Shown here: piece after piece, positions 7,887 through 17,443 of the stretch | Layout: every line of letters begins with the position of its first letter | Position numbering within the stretch: the first letter of the stretch is position 1 | Source: Bacillota bacterium | GTDB lineage: Bacteria > Bacillota > Clostridia > Peptostreptococcales > Anaerovoracaceae | Reading direction: 5' to 3' | Length of the DNA stretch: 64,000 nt | NCBI GenBank assembly: GCA_030525285.1 | Contig: JAUNFA010000008.1 | Span: 4,033 to 68,032 of the forward strand | The notes under the pieces: model-generated | Seen by the model: the letters and a program-made list of their open reading frames with translations, nothing else | Told to the model about the DNA's origin: nothing | Database searches by the model: none | Made by a program: the position numbers and the translations under genes

Positions 7887-9275
7887 ATGATAAATTTGCG
7901 AGAATATAAAAAAATTCATTGTATTGGAATCGGTGGAATAGGTCTCTCAGCGGTGGCTGAAATATTCCATGCAAGAGGATATGAAGTGTCGGGTTCGGAC
8001 ATGAAGAGCAGCGAAATGTCCGAGAAACTGGCATCTCATGGCATGAAAATAAGCATTGGGCACGAAGGATCAAATGTGGACGGCGCAGATCTTGTGGTGT
8101 ATTCGGTAGCCATAAGCAATGAGAATCCGGAACTTCTCAGGGCCCGTGAACTGGGAATTCCGACAATTACCAGAGCTCAGGCTGTAGGTGCGCTTATGGA
8201 TGAATACGACAACAGCATTGCAGTATCCGGGACTCACGGCAAAACTACGACAACTTCAATGATTTCGCTAATCCTTAAGCACGCAGAGAAAGAACCAACC
8301 ATTCTGGTAGGCGGCAATCTGGAAGAAATAGGCGGCAATGTTAAGGTGGGAGACAATAAGTTTTTTGTAACCGAAGCATGCGAATACATGGACAGTTTCC
8401 TCAGCTTCAGACCCAATATTGAAATCATACTGAACATTGATTCAGACCATCTTGATTATTTCAAGGATGTTAACCATATAGCGCAGTCATTCAGCAAGTT
8501 CGCAGGCCTGGTACCTGAAGACGGAGCAGTTATTGCTTACGATGCCAACCCGTTTGTCAAGAGCGTTATAGAGGATATTCCTAATGCAATAACCTTCGGT
8601 CTGGCACATACATGTGACTATTACGCTTCGGATATTGAATTCTCAAGTGAGGGTATGCCTGAATTTAACGTTAACCATGGAGGAAATGTAATCTGCAGAA
8701 TCAAGCTGTCAATTCCGGGAGAACATAATATTCTCAACGCATTGGCTGCATTCGCATGCTGTCACATACTTGGTGTTGAACCTGATGAGATTGTAAGAAC
8801 CCTTGAAACTTTCGTAGGTACACAGAGACGTTTTGATCTGCAGGGAATCACATCCAAGAACAACAAAATCATCGATGATTATGCTCATCACCCTACAGAA
8901 ATCAAAGCAACTCTCGCTGCAGTGAGAAACATGAAGCACAACAAGCTATGGTGCCTTTTCCAGCCTCACACATATACGAGAACAATGGCTCTCATGGAAG
9001 AATTTTCAGAGGCTTTCGGCGAAGCTGACAAGGTTGTTCTGGCAGAAATATATGCGGCAAGAGAGAAAAACATTCACAAGATAAGCTCCAAGCAACTGGT
9101 TGAAAAGATCAGAGAAAAGGAGCCAGGCAAGGAGGTCTATTATTTTGACAGCTTTGACGATATTGCCAGCTTCGTATATAACAATGCTCAGGAGGGCGAT
9201 TTAATCCTTACCATGGGTGCCGGGGACATATACAAAGTCGGTGAAATGATACTTAAACTTGATGAAAATAAATAA
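7887..9275 (+). CDS. murC: UDP-N-acetylmuramate--L-alanine ligase
   Basis: MurC adds L-alanine to UDP-MurNAc, the first amino acid of the peptidoglycan stem peptide, in the cytoplasm. Visible are the N-terminal Rossmann loop GIGGIGLSAVAE, the ATP-binding GTHGKTTTT near residue 114, and the C-terminal DDYAHHPTEI typical of MurC. Length (462 residues) is normal. The ribosome site AGGAGG precedes ATG at 8 nt. It begins a likely operon murC-glmU(C)-pth-mfd with short gaps, tying cell-wall precursor synthesis to the GlmU acetyltransferase half that follows. Confidence 0.95.
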   Translation: MINLREYKKIHCIGIGGIGLSAVAEIFHARGYEVSGSDMKSSEMSEKLASHGMKISIGHEGSNVDGADLVVYSVAISNENPELLRARELGIPTITRAQAVGALMDEYDNSIAVSGTHGKTTTTSMISLILKHAEKEPTILVGGNLEEIGGNVKVGDNKFFVTEACEYMDSFLSFRPNIEIILNIDSDHLDYFKDVNHIAQSFSKFAGLVPEDGAVIAYDANPFVKSVIEDIPNAITFGLAHTCDYYASDIEFSSEGMPEFNVNHGGNVICRIKLSIPGEHNILNALAAFACCHILGVEPDEIVRTLETFVGTQRRFDLQGITSKNNKIIDDYAHHPTEIKATLAAVRNMKHNKLWCLFQPHTYTRTMALMEEFSEAFGEADKVVLAEIYAAREKNIHKISSKQLVEKIREKEPGKEVYYFDSFDDIASFVYNNAQEGDLILTMGAGDIYKVGEMILKLDENK

Positions 9276-9294
9276 CAGATAAGGGGAGATAACT

Positions 9295-9987
9295 GTGACA
9301 TATCAGGAATATGAAGCCATCGAAAAAAGGCGATTGGAGAACAATATTAAATTAATGGAAAGCGGTGTGGAATTCATTGACATTCGCAGTGCATATATTG
9401 ATGAGGGTGTTAAAATCGGTGCAGGCACTGTAATATATCCGGGGGTTGTCATCAAAGGTGATACGGTAATCGGAGAAGATAATGTTATCGGCCAGAATTG
9501 CAATATCAAGGATTCTAGAATCGGAAGCGGTAACAATATCGAAAGTTCGTATATTACAGAAAGTGTTGTAGGTGATAATAACAAAGTGGGTCCTTTCGCA
9601 TATATGAGACCTAATACTACAGTAGGTAACGGATGCAGAGTTGGAGATTTCGTTGAAATCAAAAATTCATCGCTTGCAGACGGAGCTAAAGCATCACATC
9701 TTACATATATCGGTGATTCCGACGTGGGAAGTAAGGTTAACCTGGGCTGTGGTGTAGTATTTGTCAACTATGATGGTAAAAAGAAAGACAGATCTGTAGT
9801 GGGAGATGGAGCATTCATAGGATGCAACGTTAATCTGGTGGCACCGGTCATCGTAGGAGAGGGAGCATATGTTGCGGCAGGAAGTACTGTGACAGAAGAT
9901 GTTCCTAATGGAGCTCTATTTGTAGCAAGAGACAGAGGTACAACCAAGGAAGGTTGGGTTGCCAAAAAAGGAATTTTAAAGAAATAG
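9295..9987 (+). CDS. Stand-alone GlmU-type acetyltransferase (left-handed beta-helix), uridyltransferase domain absent
   Basis: This 230-residue protein matches only the C-terminal half of GlmU. It begins with the interdomain helix (EAIEKRRLENNIKLMESGV) and runs through hexapeptide repeats to the KEGW tail. Acetyltransferase residues are present: the RPNT motif, KASHLTYIGD with the catalytic His, NYDGKKK and the VAPV strand. It should N-acetylate glucosamine-1-phosphate with acetyl-CoA. The N-terminal nucleotidyltransferase (the LAAGxGTRM motif) is missing and the upstream 19-nt gap cannot hold it, so UDP transfer must be done by another protein. Start is GTG with a GGGGAG site. It lies in the operon position normally held by full-length glmU. 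Confidence 0.88.
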   Translation: MTYQEYEAIEKRRLENNIKLMESGVEFIDIRSAYIDEGVKIGAGTVIYPGVVIKGDTVIGEDNVIGQNCNIKDSRIGSGNNIESSYITESVVGDNNKVGPFAYMRPNTTVGNGCRVGDFVEIKNSSLADGAKASHLTYIGDSDVGSKVNLGCGVVFVNYDGKKKDRSVVGDGAFIGCNVNLVAPVIVGEGAYVAAGSTVTEDVPNGALFVARDRGTTKEGWVAKKGILKK

Positions 9988-9997
9988 GAGTTAATAC

Positions 9998-10594
9998 ATG
10001 TATGTAATAGCAGGACTTGGAAATCCAGGCAAAAAGTATGAGAATACGAGACATAACATGGGGTTTCGAGTAGTGGATGCAATTGCTGCAAACAACAACA
10101 TTAATGTTAATAAAATCAAACATAAGGCGTTAGTAGGCGACGGGAGAATTGCCGGACAGAAAGTTCTGCTGGTTAAACCACAGACCTTCATGAACCTTAG
10201 TGGCGAATCACTTAGAGAAATCGTGAATTATTACGATGTGGAGCCAGAGAACATCATTGTCATATATGACGATTTTGATACGGATCTGGGGGCTTTGAGA
10301 ATACGCAAGAAAGGCAGTGCAGGTAGCCATAATGGAATGAAATCCGTTATAAATGAACTGCAGTTTCAGAACTTTCCCAGAATCCGTGTAGGTATAGGAG
10401 ACAGTAACAATAAGGACTGGGTTAATTTTGTAATAGGCAGGATGAACAGCTCTGAAGAAAAAATTGTCAATGAGGCCATTGATAATGCAGCCCACGCCGT
10501 TGAGGTAATCATAGCCGATGGTGTGGACAGAGCAATGAATCAGTTCAATGTAAAAAAAGAGAAAAAGAAAAATGTCGAAGAAGGGAATGATTAA
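9998..10594 (+). CDS. pth: Peptidyl-tRNA hydrolase
   Basis: Pth recycles peptidyl-tRNAs dropped by ribosomes. The sequence starts MYVIAGLGNPGKKYENTRHN, with the catalytic His at residue 19, and contains the DDFDTDLGALRIRKKGS region and GSHNGMKS. At 198 residues it is full length. It starts 10 nt after the GlmU-type gene with AGGAG upstream, and its last 23 bases overlap mfd, so translation of the two is probably coupled. The pth-mfd order is conserved in Firmicutes, usually with prs before them; prs is absent here. Confidence 0.95.
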   Translation: MYVIAGLGNPGKKYENTRHNMGFRVVDAIAANNNINVNKIKHKALVGDGRIAGQKVLLVKPQTFMNLSGESLREIVNYYDVEPENIIVIYDDFDTDLGALRIRKKGSAGSHNGMKSVINELQFQNFPRIRVGIGDSNNKDWVNFVIGRMNSSEEKIVNEAIDNAAHAVEVIIADGVDRAMNQFNVKKEKKKNVEEGND

Positions 10595-13500
10595 CATAGC
10601 AGGCGCCGCTGACAGTCGGTTGGCGCCTATAATATCTCATTTGCTCAAGGATAAAGAGGGCCAAAGTCTAATAGTCGTGCCGACAATTACCAAAGCACGT
10701 CATCTGGCAATGGACCTTTCTTTTTTTGATGCTCGCAAAATTTACGTGCTCCCTCAGGAGGACGATAGTTTCATGCAATATGAAGCGACGAACAATGACG
10801 ATTTGCTTGAGAGACTTAGCGTGCTCAAGGCAGCAGCTTCAGGGGAGGAATGCATTATAATCGCACCCGCTATAGGCGCAGTAAGGAAGTTACCGCCTGC
10901 GGACACATTTATGGAGAACAGTCTGCAGATAAATCTTGGTGATGACGTTGATATTGATCTTATCAAGGACAAACTGTTCAGAATGGGATATGAAAGAGTG
11001 TCGGCCATTGAGGGCAGAGGCGAATTCAGCATCAGAGGCGGAATTATTGACGTATTTACACCTGACAGTGACAATGCTTACAGAATTGAGCTTTTTGACA
11101 CGGAAGTCGACTCAATAAGAACCTTTGATGTGGATACTCAAAGATCTGCAGATGTTCTTAAGTATGTTAAAATATATCAGTGCTCCCAGATGAGCAGAGA
11201 CAGAGAAATCTTTGACAGGGGTAAGGAGCAAATAGAAAAAGCATATGACAGACAGATAAAAAAATTCGAAAAAAAAGAAGGAAAAAGCGAATTTGTTTAT
11301 GAACTGACCAAGAGAAAAAACCAGCTTATTGAATACGCTGATAACATGATAAACATTCAGTATCTGGAAAAGTTCATGGGTTATTTTTATGATGAGACCA
11401 TGTACATATGGGACTATATGGATAATCCGCACATATTCATAGATGATCCGGCCAGAATATTGGAAGCTCTGGAAGTTCATGAGAAGGAAACAGCTCATGA
11501 CGTTGAAGTCATGATATCTGAAGGAAGAGGAATTGGAGAGGATTTCAGACTTGTTTCCGGACAGAGTGACTTTTTCAGACTTTATGAAAAAGAGGGGTAC
11601 ATTTTCACACCCTTCGTATCTACCATCAGAAATGCTCCCTTCTTGACAGAACTGCATGAAGTGAACTGCAGACCGGCACCGTCTTTTAATGGTAGAATGG
11701 ACGTCCTTAAGGATGAACTTACAAGTTATGTTAAACGTGGCTTTGATGTTACAATTGTCGTCGGAAATAATGAAAAAATGAAAAACATCAGAGAGTTTCT
11801 GATAATGGAGAAACTTGACGGCATGATTAATGTCAGAGAGGGCATGCTGACAGGAGGAATGGAATTTCCCGATAACAAGGTGTGTTATATCTGGGAAGGG
11901 GATATATTTGGACAGCAGTTCAGACGAAAGCGAAGAAAGAAAAAGTCCAGAGGACAGCAAATTAAAAGCTTTGCAGATGTTCAGGAAGGCGACTATGTCG
12001 TTCATGAAACTCATGGAATCGGGAAATTCATGGGTATTGAGCAATTAACTGTACAAGGTGTGGAACGTGATTATCTAAAGGTTAAGTATGCAGGTGAGGA
12101 TTCACTGTTCATTCCTGTAGATCAGCTGGGAATTCTGCAGAAGTATGTAGGCGGCGAAGGCGTGGCGCCTAAGCTTAACAAGCTTTCGGGATCTGAATGG
12201 AAAAAGACAAAGGCCAAGGCTAAGGCCGCGGTTGACGATATGGCTGAGGAGCTGATGAGAATTTCGGCTGTACGAATGAACACTAGAGGGTATGCTTTCT
12301 CAGAGGATACCGTATGGCAGAAACAGTTTGAGGATACTTTCCCATATGAAGAAACTGATGATCAGTTGAGAAGTGTAGAAGAAATCAAGGCGGATATGGA
12401 AAGACCGGTTCCTATGGACAGGCTGCTGTGCGGCGATGTGGGTTTCGGTAAAACCGAGGTGGCAGCGAGAGCCTTGTTCAAATGCGTATCGGACGGTAAG
12501 CAGGCAGCTGTTCTAGTGCCGACAACACTTCTTGCCAACCAGCATTATTATACTTTGAAGGACAGATTCGAAAAATTCCCTTTCAAGGTTGAAATGCTGT
12601 CAAGATTCAGAACTGCCAAACAACAGAAACAGATTCTTGAGGACGTTAAAGCAGGTCGCATAGATCTTGTTATCGGAACTCACAGAATTCTATCTGATGA
12701 TGTTAAGTTCAAAGATCTGGGGCTCCTTGTAGTTGATGAAGAACAGAGATTCGGAGTCAAGCACAAGGAGAGAATCAAGCAGCTTAGAGAAAATGTCGAC
12801 GTACTCACTTTATCAGCAACTCCAATACCGAGAACTCTGCACATGTCATTGAGCGGAATGAAAGACATGAGCACCCTTGAAGAGCCACCGGTTGACAGGC
12901 TTCCTGTGCGTACATATGTGATGGAACAGGAGGATCATGTGATTCGCGAGGCAATCGAAAAAGAGCTGGCAAGAGGCGGACAGGTATATGTGCTTTACAA
13001 CAGGGTGGATAACATAAATGTCATAGCCAAACTCATAGAACGTCTTGTGCCGGAAGCCTCAGTGGAAGTGGGACACGGCAAGATGAAGGAAAAAGAGCTG
13101 GAAGGCATTATTATGGACTTTGCCGAGGGTGAATTTGACGTGCTCGTTTCAACAACCATAATTGAATCGGGAATCGATATTACCAATGTTAATACGATGA
13201 TTATCCTTGATGCGGACAGATTCGGACTGGCACAGCTTTATCAGCTGAGAGGAAGAGTAGGCAGGTCCGATAGGCTGGCATATACATATCTCATGTACCG
13301 CAAGGACAAGAACCTGAGCGAGATTGCAGAAAAAAGGTTGAGGGCAATCAGGGATTTCACGGAATTCGGTTCTGGATTTAAAATTGCCATGAAAGACCTT
13401 GAATTCAGAGGTGCTGGAAATATTTTGGGTACGGCGCAGTCGGGACATATGATAAATGTGGGCTACGAACTGTACTGTAAGCTCCTTGAAGAGTCCATGA

Positions 13501-13985
13501 AAAAGATGCAGGGCGAAGAGATTATTCCTGAAGCGGAAGAAACCGTATTCAGCATTCCTCTGCCGGCAATCATATCGACAAAGTACATAGAAAACGACGT
13601 GCTCAGACTTCAGATGTACAAAAAGATTGCAATGGTGGAAGATGTTCAGGATGAGGAGGACGTAATTGACGAACTTCTGGATAGATTCGGCGATATTCCA
13701 ATGGAAACAATGAATCTCGTGAAGATTTCCAAGATACGTTCAATGGCCGGCAAAATTGGGATTAAAGAGATAAGCCAACAAGGGTTCAAGGTTATTTTCA
13801 AACTTTGGGATAACGTGAAATTTTCACAGACTGTCATGGCGTCTCTTGTTGCAAACTATGGTGAAAGAATAATGATAAACGGTGGTGAAAATCCATTTAT
13901 CCGACTTACCATAGGACGCGAGAAACCTCTTGAAGCCATTGATACCTTTCTGGCAACCGCATTAAATGAGCGAAAATTGAATTAA
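10572..13985 (+). CDS. mfd: Transcription-repair coupling factor Mfd
   Basis: Mfd displaces RNA polymerase stalled at DNA lesions and recruits UvrABC. In order: UvrB-like N-terminal region, a CarD-like RNA polymerase interaction domain near residues 475-530 (DYVVHETHGIGKFMGIEQL), the RecG-like helicase with Walker A GDVGFGKTE near residue 620, DEEQ near 722 and ESGIDITN, and a C-terminal TRCF domain. Length (1137) is typical. The start lies inside pth in another frame without a strong Shine-Dalgarno, consistent with coupling; an in-frame ATG at 10587 is an alternative. No terminator is seen before the ileS promoter. Confidence 0.95.
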   Translation: MSKKGMINIAGAADSRLAPIISHLLKDKEGQSLIVVPTITKARHLAMDLSFFDARKIYVLPQEDDSFMQYEATNNDDLLERLSVLKAAASGEECIIIAPAIGAVRKLPPADTFMENSLQINLGDDVDIDLIKDKLFRMGYERVSAIEGRGEFSIRGGIIDVFTPDSDNAYRIELFDTEVDSIRTFDVDTQRSADVLKYVKIYQCSQMSRDREIFDRGKEQIEKAYDRQIKKFEKKEGKSEFVYELTKRKNQLIEYADNMINIQYLEKFMGYFYDETMYIWDYMDNPHIFIDDPARILEALEVHEKETAHDVEVMISEGRGIGEDFRLVSGQSDFFRLYEKEGYIFTPFVSTIRNAPFLTELHEVNCRPAPSFNGRMDVLKDELTSYVKRGFDVTIVVGNNEKMKNIREFLIMEKLDGMINVREGMLTGGMEFPDNKVCYIWEGDIFGQQFRRKRRKKKSRGQQIKSFADVQEGDYVVHETHGIGKFMGIEQLTVQGVERDYLKVKYAGEDSLFIPVDQLGILQKYVGGEGVAPKLNKLSGSEWKKTKAKAKAAVDDMAEELMRISAVRMNTRGYAFSEDTVWQKQFEDTFPYEETDDQLRSVEEIKADMERPVPMDRLLCGDVGFGKTEVAARALFKCVSDGKQAAVLVPTTLLANQHYYTLKDRFEKFPFKVEMLSRFRTAKQQKQILEDVKAGRIDLVIGTHRILSDDVKFKDLGLLVVDEEQRFGVKHKERIKQLRENVDVLTLSATPIPRTLHMSLSGMKDMSTLEEPPVDRLPVRTYVMEQEDHVIREAIEKELARGGQVYVLYNRVDNINVIAKLIERLVPEASVEVGHGKMKEKELEGIIMDFAEGEFDVLVSTTIIESGIDITNVNTMIILDADRFGLAQLYQLRGRVGRSDRLAYTYLMYRKDKNLSEIAEKRLRAIRDFTEFGSGFKIAMKDLEFRGAGNILGTAQSGHMINVGYELYCKLLEESMKKMQGEEIIPEAEETVFSIPLPAIISTKYIENDVLRLQMYKKIAMVEDVQDEEDVIDELLDRFGDIPMETMNLVKISKIRSMAGKIGIKEISQQGFKVIFKLWDNVKFSQTVMASLVANYGERIMINGGENPFIRLTIGREKPLEAIDTFLATALNERKLN

Positions 13986-14017
13986 CCGGAAAGATAGTCG
14001 AATTAGTTGGATTTATC

Positions 14018-14046
14018 TTGACTTTTCAATGGCTCCACTATAGAAT
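14018..14046 (+). promoter_or_regulatory. ileS promoter
   Basis: TTGACT (14018-14023) and TAGAAT (14041-14046) are separated by 17 nt, just upstream of the T-box RNA. Confidence 0.75.
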
Positions 14047-14071
14047 AATCTCGTATGTAACATAATATTCA

Positions 14072-14266
14072 GGCTGTGACGAAGACAGTAGCCCCGCACA
14101 ATATCCGTACAGAGAGTCGTGCATTTGCTGAGAGCATGACGGTGAGGCGGCAAGCGAAAATCACTTCTGAGCCAAACACTTTAAGAGCGACGGGATGATG
14201 GTCCCGTAATTAGGGTGGTACCGCGGTTATTAATCGTCCCTAGGATTATTCTGGGGACGTTTTTTA
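14072..14266 (+). promoter_or_regulatory. T-box riboswitch, isoleucine specific, upstream of ileS
   Basis: The leader has the T-box sequence AGGGTGGTACCGCGG at 14212-14226. Its UGGU pairs with an uncharged tRNA acceptor ending in A73. Stem I ends in the typical GAA..ACTTCTGAGC block, which places the specifier codon AUC (Ile) at 14160-14162, six bases before GAGC. Downstream is the competing terminator. Uncharged tRNA-Ile is expected to stabilise the antiterminator and allow ileS transcription. The specifier, discriminator and downstream gene all agree. Confidence 0.93.
14234..14266 (+). terminator. T-box regulated terminator of ileS
   Basis: CGTCCC (14235-14240) pairs with GGGACG (14254-14259) and runs into a T tract. 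The 5' arm is the part expected to be captured by the antiterminator. Confidence 0.8.
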
Positions 14267-14326
14267 TTAGGACGCAATATACAAAATATCTGTCGGTGTC
14301 CACAGAAAATGAAAGGATAGTAAATA

Positions 14327-17300
14327 ATGATTAAGAACTTATCAGAAAGACCGATAGCTGAGCTTCAGTCAGAACAGGCTGACAAGTGGGAAGCGGAAGA
14401 GCTGCTTGACAAGTGTGTCAAGTCAAGAGAAGGACAGCCATCCTTCGTGTTTTTTGAGGGTCCGCCTACAGCCAACGGCAAGCCGGGAATTCATCATGTA
14501 ATGGCAAGAACCCTTAAGGACTCTGTTAACCGCTACAAAACAATGAAAGGCTTCAAAGTTAATCGTAAGGCAGGATGGGATACCCATGGACTTCCTGTAG
14601 AGATTGAAGTTGAGAAGCAGCTGGGCATTGAAGGTAAGCAGGATATCGAAAGATACGGAATTGCTGAATTCAACAAGAAGTGCAGAGAATCAGTATTCAC
14701 ATACAAGGGTATGTGGGAAGAGATGACAAAGAGAATGGGATATATGGTTGACATGAAAGATCCATATATTACACTCGATGACAATTATATTGAAACAGGC
14801 TGGTGGATTATTAAGGAATTCTTTAAGGCCGGTCTGATTTATGAAGGTCACAAGATTCTGCCTTACTGTCCAAGATGCGGAACAGGTCTTGCCTCCCATG
14901 AAGTAGCTCAGGGATATAAAGATGTTAAGGTTAATACTCTTACAGTTAAGTTCAAGAGAGTTGATGCCGAAAATGAATATTTCCTGGCATGGACTACAAC
15001 TCCTTGGACACTGGCGTCAAATACAGTTCTGACAGTAGGTCCGGACATCGATTATGTTAAGGTAAGAATGCTCAAAGGCGACGACGCAGGCAACTATTTC
15101 TATGTTGCAAAGGGTCTGGCTGACAAGGTCCTCGGTGAAGGTACATATGTAGTTGAAGAGGAAATGAAGGGCAAAGATCTGGAATACATCGAATACGAAC
15201 AGCTTATGCCATTCGTAAAGGCTGACAAGAAGGCATTCTTTGTAACATGCATGGACTATGTAAGTACTGAAGACGGTACAGGAATTGTACATACGGCACC
15301 TGCTTTTGGTGAAGATGACTATCAGTGCGGACGCAAATACAATCTGCCTGTACTTCAGCCAGTAGACGACAGAGGCTGTTATACTGAGACTCCTTGGGCA
15401 GGACGTTTCGTTATGGAAGAGGGACTTGATGTAGATATTATCAAGTATCTTGCAGAAGGAAACAAAGTATTCGCCAAGCAGAAAATCGAGCATAACTATC
15501 CACACTGCTGGAGATGCGGAACACCACTGGTTTACTATGCTAAACCAAGCTGGTACATAGAAATGACAAAGCTGAAGGATCAGCTTGTTGAAAACAATAA
15601 TACTGTTAACTGGTATCCTGACTTTGTCGGTGAGAAGAGATTCGGCAACTGGCTTTCAGAGGTTAAGGACTGGGCTATTTCAAGAAGCAGATACTGGGGA
15701 ACTCCTATTCCAATCTGGCGCTGCGAATGCGGACATCTGGAATGTATCGGAAGCAGAGAAGAACTGGTTGCTGCAGTAAATGAAGATATCGATACTTCTA
15801 TCGAACTTCACAGACCTTATGTTGACGATGTCCACATCACATGCCCTGAATGCGGCAAAACAATGCACAGAATACCGGAGGTTATGGACTGCTGGTTTGA
15901 CAGTGGTGCAATGCCTTTCGCACAGAGACATTATCCATTCGAGAACACCGAAAACTTTGACGAGGAACTTTTCCCTGCAGACTTTATCTGTGAAGGTATT
16001 GACCAGACAAGAGGATGGTTCTATTCTCTCATGGCAATATCAACATTCATTAAGGGCAAGGCTCCGTACAAGAATGTTCTTGTTAACGATCTGATTCTTG
16101 ACAAGGAAGGCAAGAAGATGTCAAAGCATGTTGGTAATACAGTTAATCCGTTTGAAATGCTGGATAAGTACGGTGCTGATGCAACGAGATGGTATCTGCT
16201 CCATACTTCACCTGCATGGTCGCCTACAAAGTTTGACGAAGAGGGTCTCGTTGATATTGTAAGCAAGTTCTTCGGAACCATTAAGAACGTATACAACTTC
16301 TTCGTGCTTTATAGCAACCAGGATGATATTGATCCTGCATCAATTAAGGTAGCATACAGCGACAGACCTGAACTTGACAGATGGATAATTTCCAAATACA
16401 ACAGACTGGTAAAGGAAGTTACCGAATCAATGGATAAGTATAATCACATGATTACTACAAGAAAGATTCAGGATTTCGTTAATGAAGACCTTTCCAACTG
16501 GTATATCAGAAGAGCGAGAAGAAGATTCTGGGGCGAAGAAATGACCGAGGACAAAAAATCGGTATATGCTACAACTTACGAGGTTCTCGTGGGAATTGCC
16601 AAGTTGATTGCACCTTTTGCACCTTTCATTTCAGATGAAATGTATCAGAATCTGACAGGAGAAGAATCGGTTCATCTGGCATACTTCCCTGAAGCTGATG
16701 AGTCTCTCATAGACAGCAGTGTTGAAGAAAAGATGGAGCTTGTCAGAACTCTGGTTACTCTGGGAAGAGGAACAAGAGAAAAGGAAAAGATTAAGGTTAG
16801 ACAGCCTCTTAATGAAGTTCTCATAGACGGTAAGTATGAATCAATGATTTCAGATCTGACACCGCTTATTATGGAGGAACTTAATATTAAGACGGTTAAA
16901 TTCGAAGATAAGCTTGATGAATACATGAACTATTCCCTCAAGCCTAATTTCAGAGCCGCAGGTCCTGTATTGGGCAAGAATGTCAAGGCATTCGGTCAGG
17001 CTCTTGCTGGCGAAAAGCCTGCTGATGTTGTGGCAGCTCTTGACAGCAAGGGAAGCATCACAATTGACATTAATGGTGAAGCCGTTGAAATTTCCAAGGA
17101 TCTGGTAGATGTGAAGATTTCCGCAAAGGACGGATTCGCAGTTGCTATGGAAAACAACGTATTCACAATTCTGGATACTACAATCACTCCTGAGCTTGAG
17201 GCAGAAGGTCTGGCGAGAGAAATCATTTCAAAGGTTCAGCAGAAGAGAAAGCAGAAGGACTACGAAATGATGGATAATATCAATATTTACATTGATGCAG

Positions 17301-17443
17301 ACGAAACAGTAACAGCAGCAGTTGAAGCATACAAGTCGTACATTATGACAGAAACTCTGGCTGTTGATGTTATTGCAGGAAAAGAACTGCCTGAGGCTGA
17401 CATTAACGGTCATAAGACAGGTCTTGATGTGGAGAGAGTATAA
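14327..17443 (+). CDS. ileS: Isoleucyl-tRNA synthetase, IleRS2-like, with GXHH in place of HXGH
   Basis: IleRS charges tRNA-Ile. This 1038-residue enzyme has the class I catalytic core split by the CP1 editing domain (WTTTPWTLASNT), KMSKH at residues 597-601 and a long C-terminal anticodon-binding region. KMSKH and the long C-terminus resemble the eukaryote-like IleRS2 type. The class I signature normally reading HXGH here reads G54-I55-H56-H57 (ANGKPGIHHVMAR), swapping first and third residues. That variant has been reported in some bacterial IleRS2 enzymes with very high mupirocin resistance; applying it here is inference. Expression is under an Ile T-box. The next gene starts immediately after the stop. 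Confidence 0.95.
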   Translation: MIKNLSERPIAELQSEQADKWEAEELLDKCVKSREGQPSFVFFEGPPTANGKPGIHHVMARTLKDSVNRYKTMKGFKVNRKAGWDTHGLPVEIEVEKQLGIEGKQDIERYGIAEFNKKCRESVFTYKGMWEEMTKRMGYMVDMKDPYITLDDNYIETGWWIIKEFFKAGLIYEGHKILPYCPRCGTGLASHEVAQGYKDVKVNTLTVKFKRVDAENEYFLAWTTTPWTLASNTVLTVGPDIDYVKVRMLKGDDAGNYFYVAKGLADKVLGEGTYVVEEEMKGKDLEYIEYEQLMPFVKADKKAFFVTCMDYVSTEDGTGIVHTAPAFGEDDYQCGRKYNLPVLQPVDDRGCYTETPWAGRFVMEEGLDVDIIKYLAEGNKVFAKQKIEHNYPHCWRCGTPLVYYAKPSWYIEMTKLKDQLVENNNTVNWYPDFVGEKRFGNWLSEVKDWAISRSRYWGTPIPIWRCECGHLECIGSREELVAAVNEDIDTSIELHRPYVDDVHITCPECGKTMHRIPEVMDCWFDSGAMPFAQRHYPFENTENFDEELFPADFICEGIDQTRGWFYSLMAISTFIKGKAPYKNVLVNDLILDKEGKKMSKHVGNTVNPFEMLDKYGADATRWYLLHTSPAWSPTKFDEEGLVDIVSKFFGTIKNVYNFFVLYSNQDDIDPASIKVAYSDRPELDRWIISKYNRLVKEVTESMDKYNHMITTRKIQDFVNEDLSNWYIRRARRRFWGEEMTEDKKSVYATTYEVLVGIAKLIAPFAPFISDEMYQNLTGEESVHLAYFPEADESLIDSSVEEKMELVRTLVTLGRGTREKEKIKVRQPLNEVLIDGKYESMISDLTPLIMEELNIKTVKFEDKLDEYMNYSLKPNFRAAGPVLGKNVKAFGQALAGEKPADVVAALDSKGSITIDINGEAVEISKDLVDVKISAKDGFAVAMENNVFTILDTTITPELEAEGLAREIISKVQQKRKQKDYEMMDNINIYIDADETVTAAVEAYKSYIMTETLAVDVIAGKELPEADINGHKTGLDVERV

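Noticed and set aside
11112-12044. Long minus-strand open frame of 310 residues inside mfd
   Set aside because: It lies antisense to a clearly conserved gene, is Cys/Phe/Ser-rich as expected of a shadow frame, and has no ribosome site or recognisable domain.
14072-14266. tRNA gene in the ileS leader
   Set aside because: The conserved GGTACC-type sequence belongs to the T-box; no cloverleaf or CCA end is present.
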